This document shows, piece by piece, positions 44,303 through 52,906 of a stretch of DNA of 64,000 nucleotides. The translations under genes and the position numbers were made by a program. Below the pieces are notes generated by a model that was not told the origin of the DNA, made no database searches, and saw only the letters and a program-made list of their open reading frames with translations. Numbering within the stretch: the stretch's first letter is position 1; every line of letters starts with the position of its first letter. The DNA comes from CAYLJJ01 sp964384025 (GTDB taxonomy: Bacteria; Myxococcota_A; Bradymonadia; UBA7976; UBA1532): the NCBI GenBank assembly GCA_964384025.1, contig CAYLJJ010000009.1:1-64000 (forward strand), in the 5' to 3' direction.

Positions 44303-46894
44303 ATGCGCTGTATTCCTGTTTTGATCATCTTAGCGCTCTTTTTGGGCTGTGAGCCCATCGAGGATGAAGAGCTGGACGCAGCCCAAGTCAGTTCAGACGG
44401 CTCTCAGAGTGGGGGAGAAGGCGGTGAGGCTGCCGGTGGAGCTGCTGGAGGTGGTGAAGCAGATGTTGGCGGAGCTGCTGGAGGAGGTGAAGCGGGTGCT
44501 GGTGGTGAAGCAGATGCTGGCGGTGAGGCTGGTGCTGGCGGCGAAGCAGGCACCGCTGGTGAAGCAGGTGGCGCTGGCGAAACACCTCCTCAGGACTGCG
44601 ATCAACCTGATCCTCAGAGCTGTGAGCTGGCTCAATGTGTCTGGACTCACTCTGGATGCCACCACCCTGAAGAGGTGCACCCTTGTTGGCTCTTTAACCA
44701 GACCATCTGTGCTGGGCGCGGAGAGTGTCGCTGGTTGGCAAATCACTGCGAGCCTGATCCCATGGGTCTCCCCTGTGAGGAGTTGGATGTTGCCAACTGT
44801 GTTCAGCGCGCCCCAGAGTGCATCTGGGATGCAGAGCGCTGTCAACCCCGCCCCGAGGGGAGCTGCGAAGAGCTGCGCCCTGAAGCCTGTATCCGCCGTC
44901 CCGATTGTAGTTGGCTGGGAGAGCACTGTGGCCCTGCTCAGTTGAACTGTGAGGAGCTAGAGTTGGAGATCTGTGAACGCAGCCCTGGTTGCCATCTGGA
45001 GCGGTTGGATGACTGTCAGGATATTGGGATGCCCGCTCCGATGCCCTGTGATTGCCCTCCTGAAGATCCTGAGTGTTTCTGTGAGGCTGCGTGTGCTGCT
45101 GATATGGACTGTCCTGAGGAGATGGTCTGCTGGGGTGGCATGTGTCAAGAGGGTTGTGAGCGTCTGGTCTGTCGTCCCGACGGGCCGCTCTCCTGCGCTG
45201 ATCGTGAGATCGAAGAGTGTGAGGAGGATGATCGCTGCCGCCTAGAGCGTGATGTAGATTGCGGTGGTCCTGTGCCTCCCCCCATACCTGAGCAGCCCCG
45301 TATGATGCCCCCCTGCCCAGAGATCCTGACCTGCGTTCCTGCGCGAGGGCTGCCCTGCCTTGAGCTGGATCCTGAGCGTTGCGCAGAGCGCCCAGATTGT
45401 CAGGGCAGAGCGGTAGCGGGAGAGTGCCGCTGTGAGGAGTTTGAAGGTCAAGATGAGATCTGTGCTTGCGAACCTGAGTTTGTCTGTGAGGCGATTGGCC
45501 CCCAACTCTGTGAAAATCTGCCTCCGGAGATCTGCGAGGAGCAGCGCGGCTGTGGCCTGATCATGGAGGAGATCTGTCACTGTAATGGCGCTGATGGAGA
45601 GGAGCCTCCTCCTCCTGATGGAATCCCTATGCCTCCGCCCGATGAGCCCTGTTTCTGTGAGCAGATTCCGGTATGTATATCTCAGGTCCCCCCCCAGGAT
45701 TGTGAGCAGCTCCCCTTTGAGTTCTGCCAAGAAAATCCAAGATGTGAGTGGGCTGAAATAGAGGAGTGTGAATGTGATGATTCTGGTTGTGGTTGTGCTA
45801 TTCATGTAGGCTGCCGGTTGCTGGAATGGCCCAGGCACTGTGAGGAACTGGACTTCTGGAGCTGTGATGGTACGGAGGGGTGTCACTGGGAGGGAGATCA
45901 AGCTTGTGGCTGTGAGATCGATGAGAATGGGAATGAGCGCTGTTGGTGTGAGAAGCTGATCGCTGAGCCTCCTCCTGGGCGCTGTGTCGCCGATCTTGAG
46001 CAGGCCTGTGAAGATCTAGATCCCCGCGCCTGCGAGGCCCGCGCCGAGTGCCTCCTCCTGCCCCTGGATGAACCTGAGCGTCCAGACTGCCCCCCCTGCG
46101 CTCCCGACGAGGGCCCCTGTGATCCCTGCGCCGAGCCGGCCAACGCCCCCATCGCCTTTCTGCCTTCCCCTTGTATCGATCATGGGGCCTACTGTGCAGG
46201 CCTTGGCCCAGCCTGTGAGGAGAGCCCCTACTGTGAGGTGTCGGGGGAGAGCTGTAATGGAGGAGGGGAAGGCGCCTGCCCTCCCGACGCTCCAGATTGT
46301 CGCATCGCCCCTCCTGTCTGTGAGTTGATCTGTGCTCCTCGCCACGAGGAGCCTCAGGGTTGCCAAGATCTCGAGCCCCAGCGCTGTGAGGCAGCGCCAG
46401 GCTGTTTGGTTGTCCCTGGTGAGTGCGAGTGTGAAGGGGAGGCCTGCGCTTGCCCTATTCTCTGTATGGAGCAGGAGCGCTACTGCGAAAGCTTGGCTCC
46501 CGAGTGTGATGATCCCCGCTGTCACCCTGATGAGATCTGCCCTCCCTGTCGCCCAGGCGAGCTTTGCGAGTGCCTTGAGATCTGCCTACCCGGTCCTCCC
46601 ATCCAGGAGGCGCTCTGTGAACAGCTGGATCCTCGAGGCTGCTTTGAGCGACCTGAGTGTCTCCTCTTAGAATCTGAGAACGAATGTCCCCCTTGTGCTC
46701 CAGACGACGAGATCTGCTTCCCCTGTGATCCTCTGCCCCCCATCTGTGTCAATCATCAACGCTACTGTGCTGAGATGGATGTAGAGTGCGAGGCACCCTA
46801 CTGTCGGCTTGGTGAAGCTTGTGGTCCCTGTGAAGAGGGAGAGCCCTGCGCCTGCCCCTTAGCTTGCCTACCTGCTCAGAGAGAGATGCCCTGA
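44303..46894 (+). CDS. Cys-rich lipoprotein with Gly/Ala/Glu linker
   Basis: An 863-residue surface lipoprotein: MRCIPVLIILALFLGCEPIE has a lipobox (LFLGC) with Cys16 as lipid anchor. Residues 40-95 are an imperfect GGEAGAGGEA-type low-complexity linker of the kind that spaces a domain from the membrane. From residue 98 on, some 20 Cys-rich units follow the pattern C-E-x-L-x-x-x-x-C-x-x-x-x-x-C-x-W/L-x-x-x-x-C, with acidic and Pro-rich spacers (EEPPPPDGIPMPPPDEPCFC). Dozens of cysteines imply dense disulfide bonding. ATG 44303 has GGAGGA upstream. Families of this kind are common in Myxococcota genomes; the ligand is unknown. Confidence 0.65.
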   Translation: MRCIPVLIILALFLGCEPIEDEELDAAQVSSDGSQSGGEGGEAAGGAAGGGEADVGGAAGGGEAGAGGEADAGGEAGAGGEAGTAGEAGGAGETPPQDCDQPDPQSCELAQCVWTHSGCHHPEEVHPCWLFNQTICAGRGECRWLANHCEPDPMGLPCEELDVANCVQRAPECIWDAERCQPRPEGSCEELRPEACIRRPDCSWLGEHCGPAQLNCEELELEICERSPGCHLERLDDCQDIGMPAPMPCDCPPEDPECFCEAACAADMDCPEEMVCWGGMCQEGCERLVCRPDGPLSCADREIEECEEDDRCRLERDVDCGGPVPPPIPEQPRMMPPCPEILTCVPARGLPCLELDPERCAERPDCQGRAVAGECRCEEFEGQDEICACEPEFVCEAIGPQLCENLPPEICEEQRGCGLIMEEICHCNGADGEEPPPPDGIPMPPPDEPCFCEQIPVCISQVPPQDCEQLPFEFCQENPRCEWAEIEECECDDSGCGCAIHVGCRLLEWPRHCEELDFWSCDGTEGCHWEGDQACGCEIDENGNERCWCEKLIAEPPPGRCVADLEQACEDLDPRACEARAECLLLPLDEPERPDCPPCAPDEGPCDPCAEPANAPIAFLPSPCIDHGAYCAGLGPACEESPYCEVSGESCNGGGEGACPPDAPDCRIAPPVCELICAPRHEEPQGCQDLEPQRCEAAPGCLVVPGECECEGEACACPILCMEQERYCESLAPECDDPRCHPDEICPPCRPGELCECLEICLPGPPIQEALCEQLDPRGCFERPECLLLESENECPPCAPDDEICFPCDPLPPICVNHQRYCAEMDVECEAPYCRLGEACGPCEEGEPCACPLACLPAQREMP

Positions 46895-46951
46895 GTAGTC
46901 TAATTGTTCAAGTTTTCACTCTATGAGTGTATCCCTACACTGTTTGAACCA

Positions 46952-49918
46952 TTATTCCTTCACGAACTCATCACTCTTGATTGTGGATGAGTCTTCAGCA
47001 GGGGCCTTTGTCTCTTGATCTTCAACAATGGGGGCTTTCGGCTCCAGATAAGCTCCCTCAAAGGTCTCTGTTTTTGCTTCCCAGGAGGTTTCACTCTCGA
47101 CCTTTCCTTCCAAGAAGGTCTCATCTGGGATGGAGTCTGAAAGCTCTCTCGGTTGTGGTACATACTCTGTGATGGTTACGGATGTCGCGAGGGTCTGGTA
47201 ATAAAGGGTCTTATCCTCACATGTTTTGCCATTGATGACCAACTCTACCTTACCGAGCCCTGGTTTAAGTGCTTTGGTCCCATGACCCGACCCAATCTTA
47301 GATAAAGCCCAGTAGCCCCACATAAATGGACCGAGAGCAATGATATCACAGGTTGAATAAGCGCCTGTGTTAGACATCATATTGCTTGGAGCGAAGTTGA
47401 ACCAATCATAAACCCATTCCATCCGTTTTCCCCCAAACCCAACCGTATTTGATGAGTTATCTACTCCGGTCCATCCTAGGCTCCCTTGTTGTATCGAAGA
47501 TCCATTGATGATCTCAAAAGAATAATTTGATGGAGTAGAGGAATACGATGTCCACAAAGCAAGAGCTTCATAAACATCACTGGGGTCGGAATTAAAAGGC
47601 TGTCCAGAGGGCACAGTTGGTTGCATTCCTTCTCCCATAGGAGGATAGTTAATCACTTGAACGTAGAGATCATGATTTAGCCCATGAGATGTCCAACAAC
47701 AGCTTAGATTGTGTTGGCGAGCAAGTTCTTTTAGAGGCGTAGGTGCTGATGAGTTGACTATAATTTCTTCGTATAGAGGCCAGTACTCTACTCCAGAATC
47801 GTCCTCACCAGAGGATGCATAGGGTAATTTATAGAGTCCATTCGTTTCCAATGATTTCCCTCGGATGAAACCAACTTGATCGGAACTCAGTACGGTAGCA
47901 GCGCTGGGATCATGGCTTGTGATGAATTGATTGTCGGCTTCATCAGAGAAGTCTACCTCTACTTCGAGATTCCAACATTCGCATGGATCATGATCTTGAC
48001 CAGCATGGCCAGCCTTCTCAGCGGCATCGCGTGCTTGTCTAGCGAGCGCTCGTGCCTTCTCCTCTTCCAATTTTTGACGTTGGCGCTCAAGATGGCCGAG
48101 GTAGCAATTAAAACGACCATAGGCTGATTCACCCTCAGGCTTTAACCAGACCTCTGACTGATCTGTTGGCATAACCCACGCTCCCATCTCAAATGGACAC
48201 AATTCCAGCAAGCGCTCATATTGCGCTGCCGTGAGCGTTCCAATATATCCATTCCAGTCCGCCGTGCTTGAGAGGCCATTGCTGAACGCCTGGCTGAGGA
48301 GCGCTGTATACTCTGGGTTGGATAGGCAGCTCTCCATATCTCCAAAAGATGGCCCAGTGCCAGGAGGTCCTGGAGGACAGATGGAGAATTCAGCATCCTT
48401 TAGAGGATCGATGGGTGGGTCGATGATGATCTCTGGATCACCGCCCTGGATAATTCCAGCAGGTTCCTCTTCAGATCCACTCTCAGACCCATCCTCTGGA
48501 TCAGCACCGGGACAATCTACGACGTGACCGGTCAAAACAACCTCATGAGAGATGCCATAGGCGACACCGATCAAGTCTCGATCTTCCATATTTTGTAGTT
48601 GTGGAAAGTCTTCGTGGTTTATATATTTGAGCGTGATCGCGGGCACCTTAAGGATCACTTTGATGGTGGCCTGATAGTCACCCTCTAGGGTTCGCCAGTC
48701 GCTCTTGAAGGTGACTGGAAAGAAATGTACTCCCAAACTCTCTAAGACGTTTAGGTCCTCTCCTGGAACCTGATCTAGGTTCCAGTATCTCCAATCATAT
48801 TCAGAGTTATATCGGTCGCTTATGACCTCAAAATCTTCCTCTTGTTGATTTGTCAACACAATCCATAGATCGGACTCCGTAGTCTCTCCAAGGCAGTGGG
48901 TTACCTCAGCCCCTTCGACAGGAGCTGGATAGCTTATGGGGAGACCGATGATATTACTGAGGAAAATATAGGGTCCAACCATAATAAAAACATCTGAGTC
49001 ATCAGATGGATTACTCGGCGGTGGCGGAGGTGGTTCAACATCTGGATCGAGATGAACATCGATGATATCTTCAGGAGGTGGCTCATCTTCATCCAAATCT
49101 GGAAACAGCGTGAGCGCGAGGTCTCGAACTTCACCATGGGGAGTAGGGATTTCGATTTCAGCGAACAAACCGGTCTCTAAGTCGATGTTTCGTCCAACAT
49201 GATCTCCCATATCGGAGATTCCAATGAGTTCACCGCTCGCAGGCTCAATTACCAAGGCTGTAGGTTGAAGACCTGTAGGAAATGGAGCTTCATTGAGAAG
49301 TATTCCATTTACATCAACCTCTCGAACAGTGACTTCTGCTCCAACCTCTACCGTGATCAAAACGACATCATCTGTATGACGATAAGCCAACGCGCCGATC
49401 ACTTCTCCTGCAACAACAGGGAGGCTGCGTTCGAGCACAGCGCTATTCTGGACTGGATCGATTAACGCAACATATCTCCCATTGCCCGTATCTACATCTG
49501 CATAGAGAATTCCACAATTGATATCCAATCCACCACCGGGCTCATCTGTGAGTTCTTGTAGAGCATCAATGATATCAAAGACCGCTGTTCCATCGACATC
49601 TGATATATGGATCAGATTGTCCTTATCACGAGCATAGAGTCTGCGAGGAACGCCAGGATCAATGGTAATACCCACCAGATCTTCAGCGTGAGATGCTCGT
49701 CGAATGGTGCTGCTGTTGAGCAGCTCATACTCCTGCATCTCTATCCCAGGCGGACGGGCGATCACGAGATGGGACTGAGCCTGCTTATCTACACAGATAT
49801 CAAAGTCTCCATCATCAATAGCGACGGTACCGCCTGGAGCCGCGCCAAACGCTCCCCCTGGCAGAAGAAGGGCCAAAGCCAGCGTTATGGCATGAGGCCA
49901 TCTTTTTACTGAAAACAT
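46952..49918 (-). CDS. Large secreted acidic protein, beta-propeller-like N-terminus
   Basis: A 988-residue exported protein. The signal peptide begins at MFSVKRWPHAITLALALLLP and ends near GGAFGA. The first 280 residues contain repeating strands (VGITIDPGVPRRLYARD, GALAYRHTDDVVLITV, TALVIEPASGELIGISDMG) that look like a beta-propeller. Acidic Pro-rich linkers (EDEPPPEDIIDVHLDPDVEP) and further beta regions follow. A coiled stretch (HLERQRQKLEEEKARALARQ) sits near residue 660, and the C-terminal tail is Glu/Thr/Lys-rich. The frame extends upstream to 49993, but those residues are not signal-like. It is convergent with the Cys-rich lipoprotein gene. Function unknown. Confidence 0.55.
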   Translation of the reverse strand: MFSVKRWPHAITLALALLLPGGAFGAAPGGTVAIDDGDFDICVDKQAQSHLVIARPPGIEMQEYELLNSSTIRRASHAEDLVGITIDPGVPRRLYARDKDNLIHISDVDGTAVFDIIDALQELTDEPGGGLDINCGILYADVDTGNGRYVALIDPVQNSAVLERSLPVVAGEVIGALAYRHTDDVVLITVEVGAEVTVREVDVNGILLNEAPFPTGLQPTALVIEPASGELIGISDMGDHVGRNIDLETGLFAEIEIPTPHGEVRDLALTLFPDLDEDEPPPEDIIDVHLDPDVEPPPPPPSNPSDDSDVFIMVGPYIFLSNIIGLPISYPAPVEGAEVTHCLGETTESDLWIVLTNQQEEDFEVISDRYNSEYDWRYWNLDQVPGEDLNVLESLGVHFFPVTFKSDWRTLEGDYQATIKVILKVPAITLKYINHEDFPQLQNMEDRDLIGVAYGISHEVVLTGHVVDCPGADPEDGSESGSEEEPAGIIQGGDPEIIIDPPIDPLKDAEFSICPPGPPGTGPSFGDMESCLSNPEYTALLSQAFSNGLSSTADWNGYIGTLTAAQYERLLELCPFEMGAWVMPTDQSEVWLKPEGESAYGRFNCYLGHLERQRQKLEEEKARALARQARDAAEKAGHAGQDHDPCECWNLEVEVDFSDEADNQFITSHDPSAATVLSSDQVGFIRGKSLETNGLYKLPYASSGEDDSGVEYWPLYEEIIVNSSAPTPLKELARQHNLSCCWTSHGLNHDLYVQVINYPPMGEGMQPTVPSGQPFNSDPSDVYEALALWTSYSSTPSNYSFEIINGSSIQQGSLGWTGVDNSSNTVGFGGKRMEWVYDWFNFAPSNMMSNTGAYSTCDIIALGPFMWGYWALSKIGSGHGTKALKPGLGKVELVINGKTCEDKTLYYQTLATSVTITEYVPQPRELSDSIPDETFLEGKVESETSWEAKTETFEGAYLEPKAPIVEDQETKAPAEDSSTIKSDEFVKE

Positions 49919-50273
49919 GAGCAGTCCCCTATGCTTAGGCCCTATCCGCAGGCCACAGATAAAAAAATCTAGCAGAATATCGCAAAATAACAAGAGTTAC
50001 TCCCTCAATGCCGAGGGGGTGGCTCTTTTTGCTGGTCATGAAGATCTAATGATTAACAATTACTCCTCAATTCCATATTATAATTATGAACAAAATTCTA
50101 TATCTCAGCTATATGATTCTCTAATTTCTTTGAAAATGACAAACTCTTGCGGACTCAGCACTACATCTTTATGACTACCCAGGTTATGGACTGTATGAGC
50201 AGGTGGGGAGCTGAGTTGGCACTTACAGACGAGCCCTATATCGAGCATCACCCCATAAACACCCATCCAGTCT
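49919..50273. other. Intergenic stretch, partly AT-rich
   Basis: About 355 bases between the large secreted protein and the broken nucleoside hydrolase. The part from 50040 to 50110 is AT-rich and includes TATAAT at 50079-50084 within a local dyad (ATAATTAT). I cannot pair it with a -35 element or a gene at the right distance. No coding frame with a ribosome site was found. Confidence 0.4.
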
Positions 50274-50934
50274 TCAAACTTGGAGGAAGCAGCTTAGGAA
50301 ACGGGCGTGGTCATAATCCACGCTGATCCAAGTGAAGCTGCCCGAGGCGGGCCGCGCCCCCCAGCGTCCTCGCTCTCGGAACAGCTCCACCTCCGTCCAG
50401 CGCGCGATCTGGGGATCAATGACGCAGCAGACCGCCAGGGGATCATGGAGGGCCTTGCCATAGGGGGTCTGAGGAGCGTGGCGCATGATCCGACAAACTG
50501 GGGGCTCCACATGAGAAGCCACCATCACCGGCGAAGCCTCCCTGCGCTACCAAGCGCCCCAGCTCAAAGCCCGGGCGCTTCATCGCCTCTCCCAGGTTCT
50601 TGAGGGGGGCTCCGGTGATGAGGATGGTCCCCGCGTCACAGCAGCGATGGAGCAGCTCGCCGCCAGGCTCCGCCTCCAGGGAGGGCTTGATGGCCCCATA
50701 GGCCCGCTGATGCCAGGGGGAGACACAGCGCTTATCCCGCCCCAGATCATAGGCCCCCACGGGGATCTCCAGATCAAACCAGGACAGGGCCTTACGCACG
50801 AGGCCGATCTGCTCAGCGGTCCCTGGGGTGACGGTCACCGCTTTGAGCCGCACCCGCGGGTGCCCCAGCAGCAATAACAGGCTGAGGAAGTCATCGGGAT
50901 CCCCTGTCTCCATGTCCCAGACCACATCCAACAT
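50274..50934 (-). pseudogene. Broken inosine/uridine-type nucleoside hydrolase
   Basis: The first frame (from 50934) begins MLDVVWDMETGDPDDFLSLL, containing the calcium-binding DxDxxxDD-like cluster of nucleoside hydrolases. It continues through GTILITGAPLKNLGEAMKR to GGFAGDGG. It then leaves the family. The family C-terminal part (YGKALHDPLAVCCVIDP) resumes in a frame shifted by one base and runs to 50274. Total coding length is about 220 codons against roughly 300 in intact members. A deletion together with a frameshift near 50525-50545 is therefore likely. It probably has no activity. A sequencing error could explain the shift but not the missing length. Confidence 0.7.
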
Positions 50935-51125
50935 CTGCTCGCTTTGCTCCTGGTATCCGCCCCCTCACGTGCTCTTGGTATCCGCCCCTCCATATCACAT
51001 TCAGGCCATATGGTCAAAGCACAACCTATGGGATTCATCTATAAAATCACAGAGTTATGTCCGCCTTTAAACTAAAAGCCCATCTGCGAGCATCTTCTCT
51101 TTCAAAAACAAAAACTTAGAGTTCA

Positions 51126-51335
51126 TTAGGGGGTTTGGTGATGATAAGAGCGGAGGAGGCCACCGAGGCGCTCACGACAGGCAATAGCGTCCTGTACAAA
51201 GAAGGCCTCCAAACGCATATTGAGCCAAACGCTCAACCAAAAATCACCAATCTCGCTGCCGAAACCTTTCCTCAATCTAAAATAAAGTAAAATCAGTTGG
51301 AGTTGCCATTCGTCCGAATTAAGGTGTTCAAACAT
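51126..51335 (-). CDS. Small hypothetical protein
   Basis: A 69-residue frame beginning MFEHLNSDEWQLQLILLYF and ending ERLGGLLRSYHHQTP. AGGAG lies six bases before its ATG, which is better than chance. No signal peptide or known domain is visible; the middle is amphipathic. It is divergent from the HEAT-like gene, whose earlier ATG (51334) it would overlap. I list it as plausible, not proven. Confidence 0.35.
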   Translation of the reverse strand: MFEHLNSDEWQLQLILLYFRLRKGFGSEIGDFWLSVWLNMRLEAFFVQDAIACRERLGGLLRSYHHQTP

Positions 51336-51435
51336 GAGAAACTCCTGGGTTTTTGTTGTTCGGAAGCTCCATTTTCTCAGGGCCTCGCGCTTTTGCCTAC
51401 CGCTCTCCGCTCATCTCCAGATTCGCGCTTTTTTT

Positions 51436-52854
51436 ATGTTCTGGCTTGATAATCCTCCTGCTTTTCCAAAACCAAACTCCCTACTCCCCTGGAGCTCTGG
51501 AGCTCATATCGCCATGGGGGGTTTTGGAGCCCTCTTTGGTCTCCTCCTCGGTGTTACCCTCTCCCTGATCTATCCAGACCCTCTCTGGGTTATGGTCAGC
51601 CTCCCCAGCTTTTTTGTCCTGAGTTTGGTCTACTCTCTAACCAGCCATAAGCGGCAGCGTCGCGCTTGGTCACACACATATGAGGCTCTGCCGCTCAAAG
51701 ATCTCAAGTTGAAGCTAAAACGAGCCCGAAGCATCCAGCGGGGATGGCGAGAGTTAAAGAGCCAGATCCTTGTTCTGCGCGCCTCCTCTCCACCGGACGA
51801 TCGCTTGATCCTCAGACGGAAGGGGGAGGGTGCTCAGAAGATCGGTGATCGCTATTTTGATGAGCTGGTGGAGGTTTTAGGACCTAGAGAGATCTGGACC
51901 CCCCTGCTTGATCATAAGACCCGCAAGCTGCTCAGGAAGCTGATGGAGCGCTATGATCTCAGCTTCTCTAATGGGGCTCTCCATGTCCCCCTTGTCTATA
52001 CCTCACAGCTGTGGTTTCGGAGGCGCTCACAGCTCCTTCAGTTCGCGGAGCTGACACGGCAGCTCAACAGCCCCAAGGATCCTCAGAGGGCGCTGCAAGA
52101 GATCATCTCAAAAGATCCCAAGTTCTTTATCTCTGTCCGTGCTCTCTCTCTGCTGCCTGAAGGGGAGCTGCGCTCCTCGCAGAAGGTGCTCTTAAAGCGC
52201 GCTAAGAACTCCTCACAGCGACTCCAGGTGGCGGTCGCTTCCAGAGAGGCGGGCAGGGAGATCTTGATCTCCATCTCAGAGGATGAACAGGCCAAGCCCC
52301 AGATTCGGGTTGAGGCGCTCACCGAGCTGCTGAAGATCGATCCGGCCGAAGTCAACCGCCTGGATCACTTCTTACGGCACCGGCTCTCTCCTCTGCGCGC
52401 CCTGGCTCTGAGCTTTTTAGGCTCCAATCTCCCGTTGGCTGCGCTACTGGAGTGTATCCCCCCTCCTGATAATGAGGTGAATGAGACCCTGCTTAAAGTA
52501 GCTGAAGAGCGCTTAGGGGAAGCAGAGCCTCTGCTGATCCAGCTCCTTCCTGTCTCCGCGCCAGCCCTCCGCCAGAAGATCGCGGGGCACTTAGGGGAGC
52601 GAGGCAGCGTTCAAGCGGTCGCCGTGCTCCTTCAAGCCAAACAGGAGGCGGGGATCTTTCGCCGGGGGGCCTTCAGCCAAGCGATTGAGCAGATCCAGTC
52701 TCGTATCCCAGGGGCCTTTCCAGGACAGCTGACGATGGCAGAGGGCGAGGGAGGAGAACTCTCTCTGGTGGAGACTGGAAGGCTCTCTCTAGTGGAGGGA
52801 GAACGGTTCTTTCTGAGCGAAGCGCCAGGGAGTGAGGATGAGGCTGGCCCCTGA
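51436..52854 (+). CDS. Membrane-anchored HEAT-like repeat protein
   Basis: A 472-residue protein. After MFWLDNPPAFPKPNSLLPWS come two hydrophobic helices (GGFGALFGLLLGVTLSLIY, PLWVMVSLPSFFVLSLVYSL), then a long cytoplasmic helical region. This has HEAT-like pairs (PQIRVEALTELLKIDPAEVN, LRALALSFLGSNLPLAALLE, ALRQKIAGHLGERGSVQAVA). The tail GGELSLVETGRLSLVEGERF resembles the GxLSL repeats that end similar myxobacterial proteins. The frame is open from 51334, but 51436 is preferred because it avoids the divergent small ORF and fits the family start; no strong ribosome site marks either. Function unknown. Confidence 0.65.
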   Translation: MFWLDNPPAFPKPNSLLPWSSGAHIAMGGFGALFGLLLGVTLSLIYPDPLWVMVSLPSFFVLSLVYSLTSHKRQRRAWSHTYEALPLKDLKLKLKRARSIQRGWRELKSQILVLRASSPPDDRLILRRKGEGAQKIGDRYFDELVEVLGPREIWTPLLDHKTRKLLRKLMERYDLSFSNGALHVPLVYTSQLWFRRRSQLLQFAELTRQLNSPKDPQRALQEIISKDPKFFISVRALSLLPEGELRSSQKVLLKRAKNSSQRLQVAVASREAGREILISISEDEQAKPQIRVEALTELLKIDPAEVNRLDHFLRHRLSPLRALALSFLGSNLPLAALLECIPPPDNEVNETLLKVAEERLGEAEPLLIQLLPVSAPALRQKIAGHLGERGSVQAVAVLLQAKQEAGIFRRGAFSQAIEQIQSRIPGAFPGQLTMAEGEGGELSLVETGRLSLVEGERFFLSEAPGSEDEAGP

Positions 52855-52906
52855 ACGCATCATCCCGTAGATATGCTCTTATCCTTGAACAGCTGCCCAG
52901 AGCTTT

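Noticed and set aside
45242..45901. A 219-codon minus-strand frame within the Cys-rich lipoprotein gene
   Set aside because: Antisense shadow caused by the biased codons of the Cys-rich repeats.
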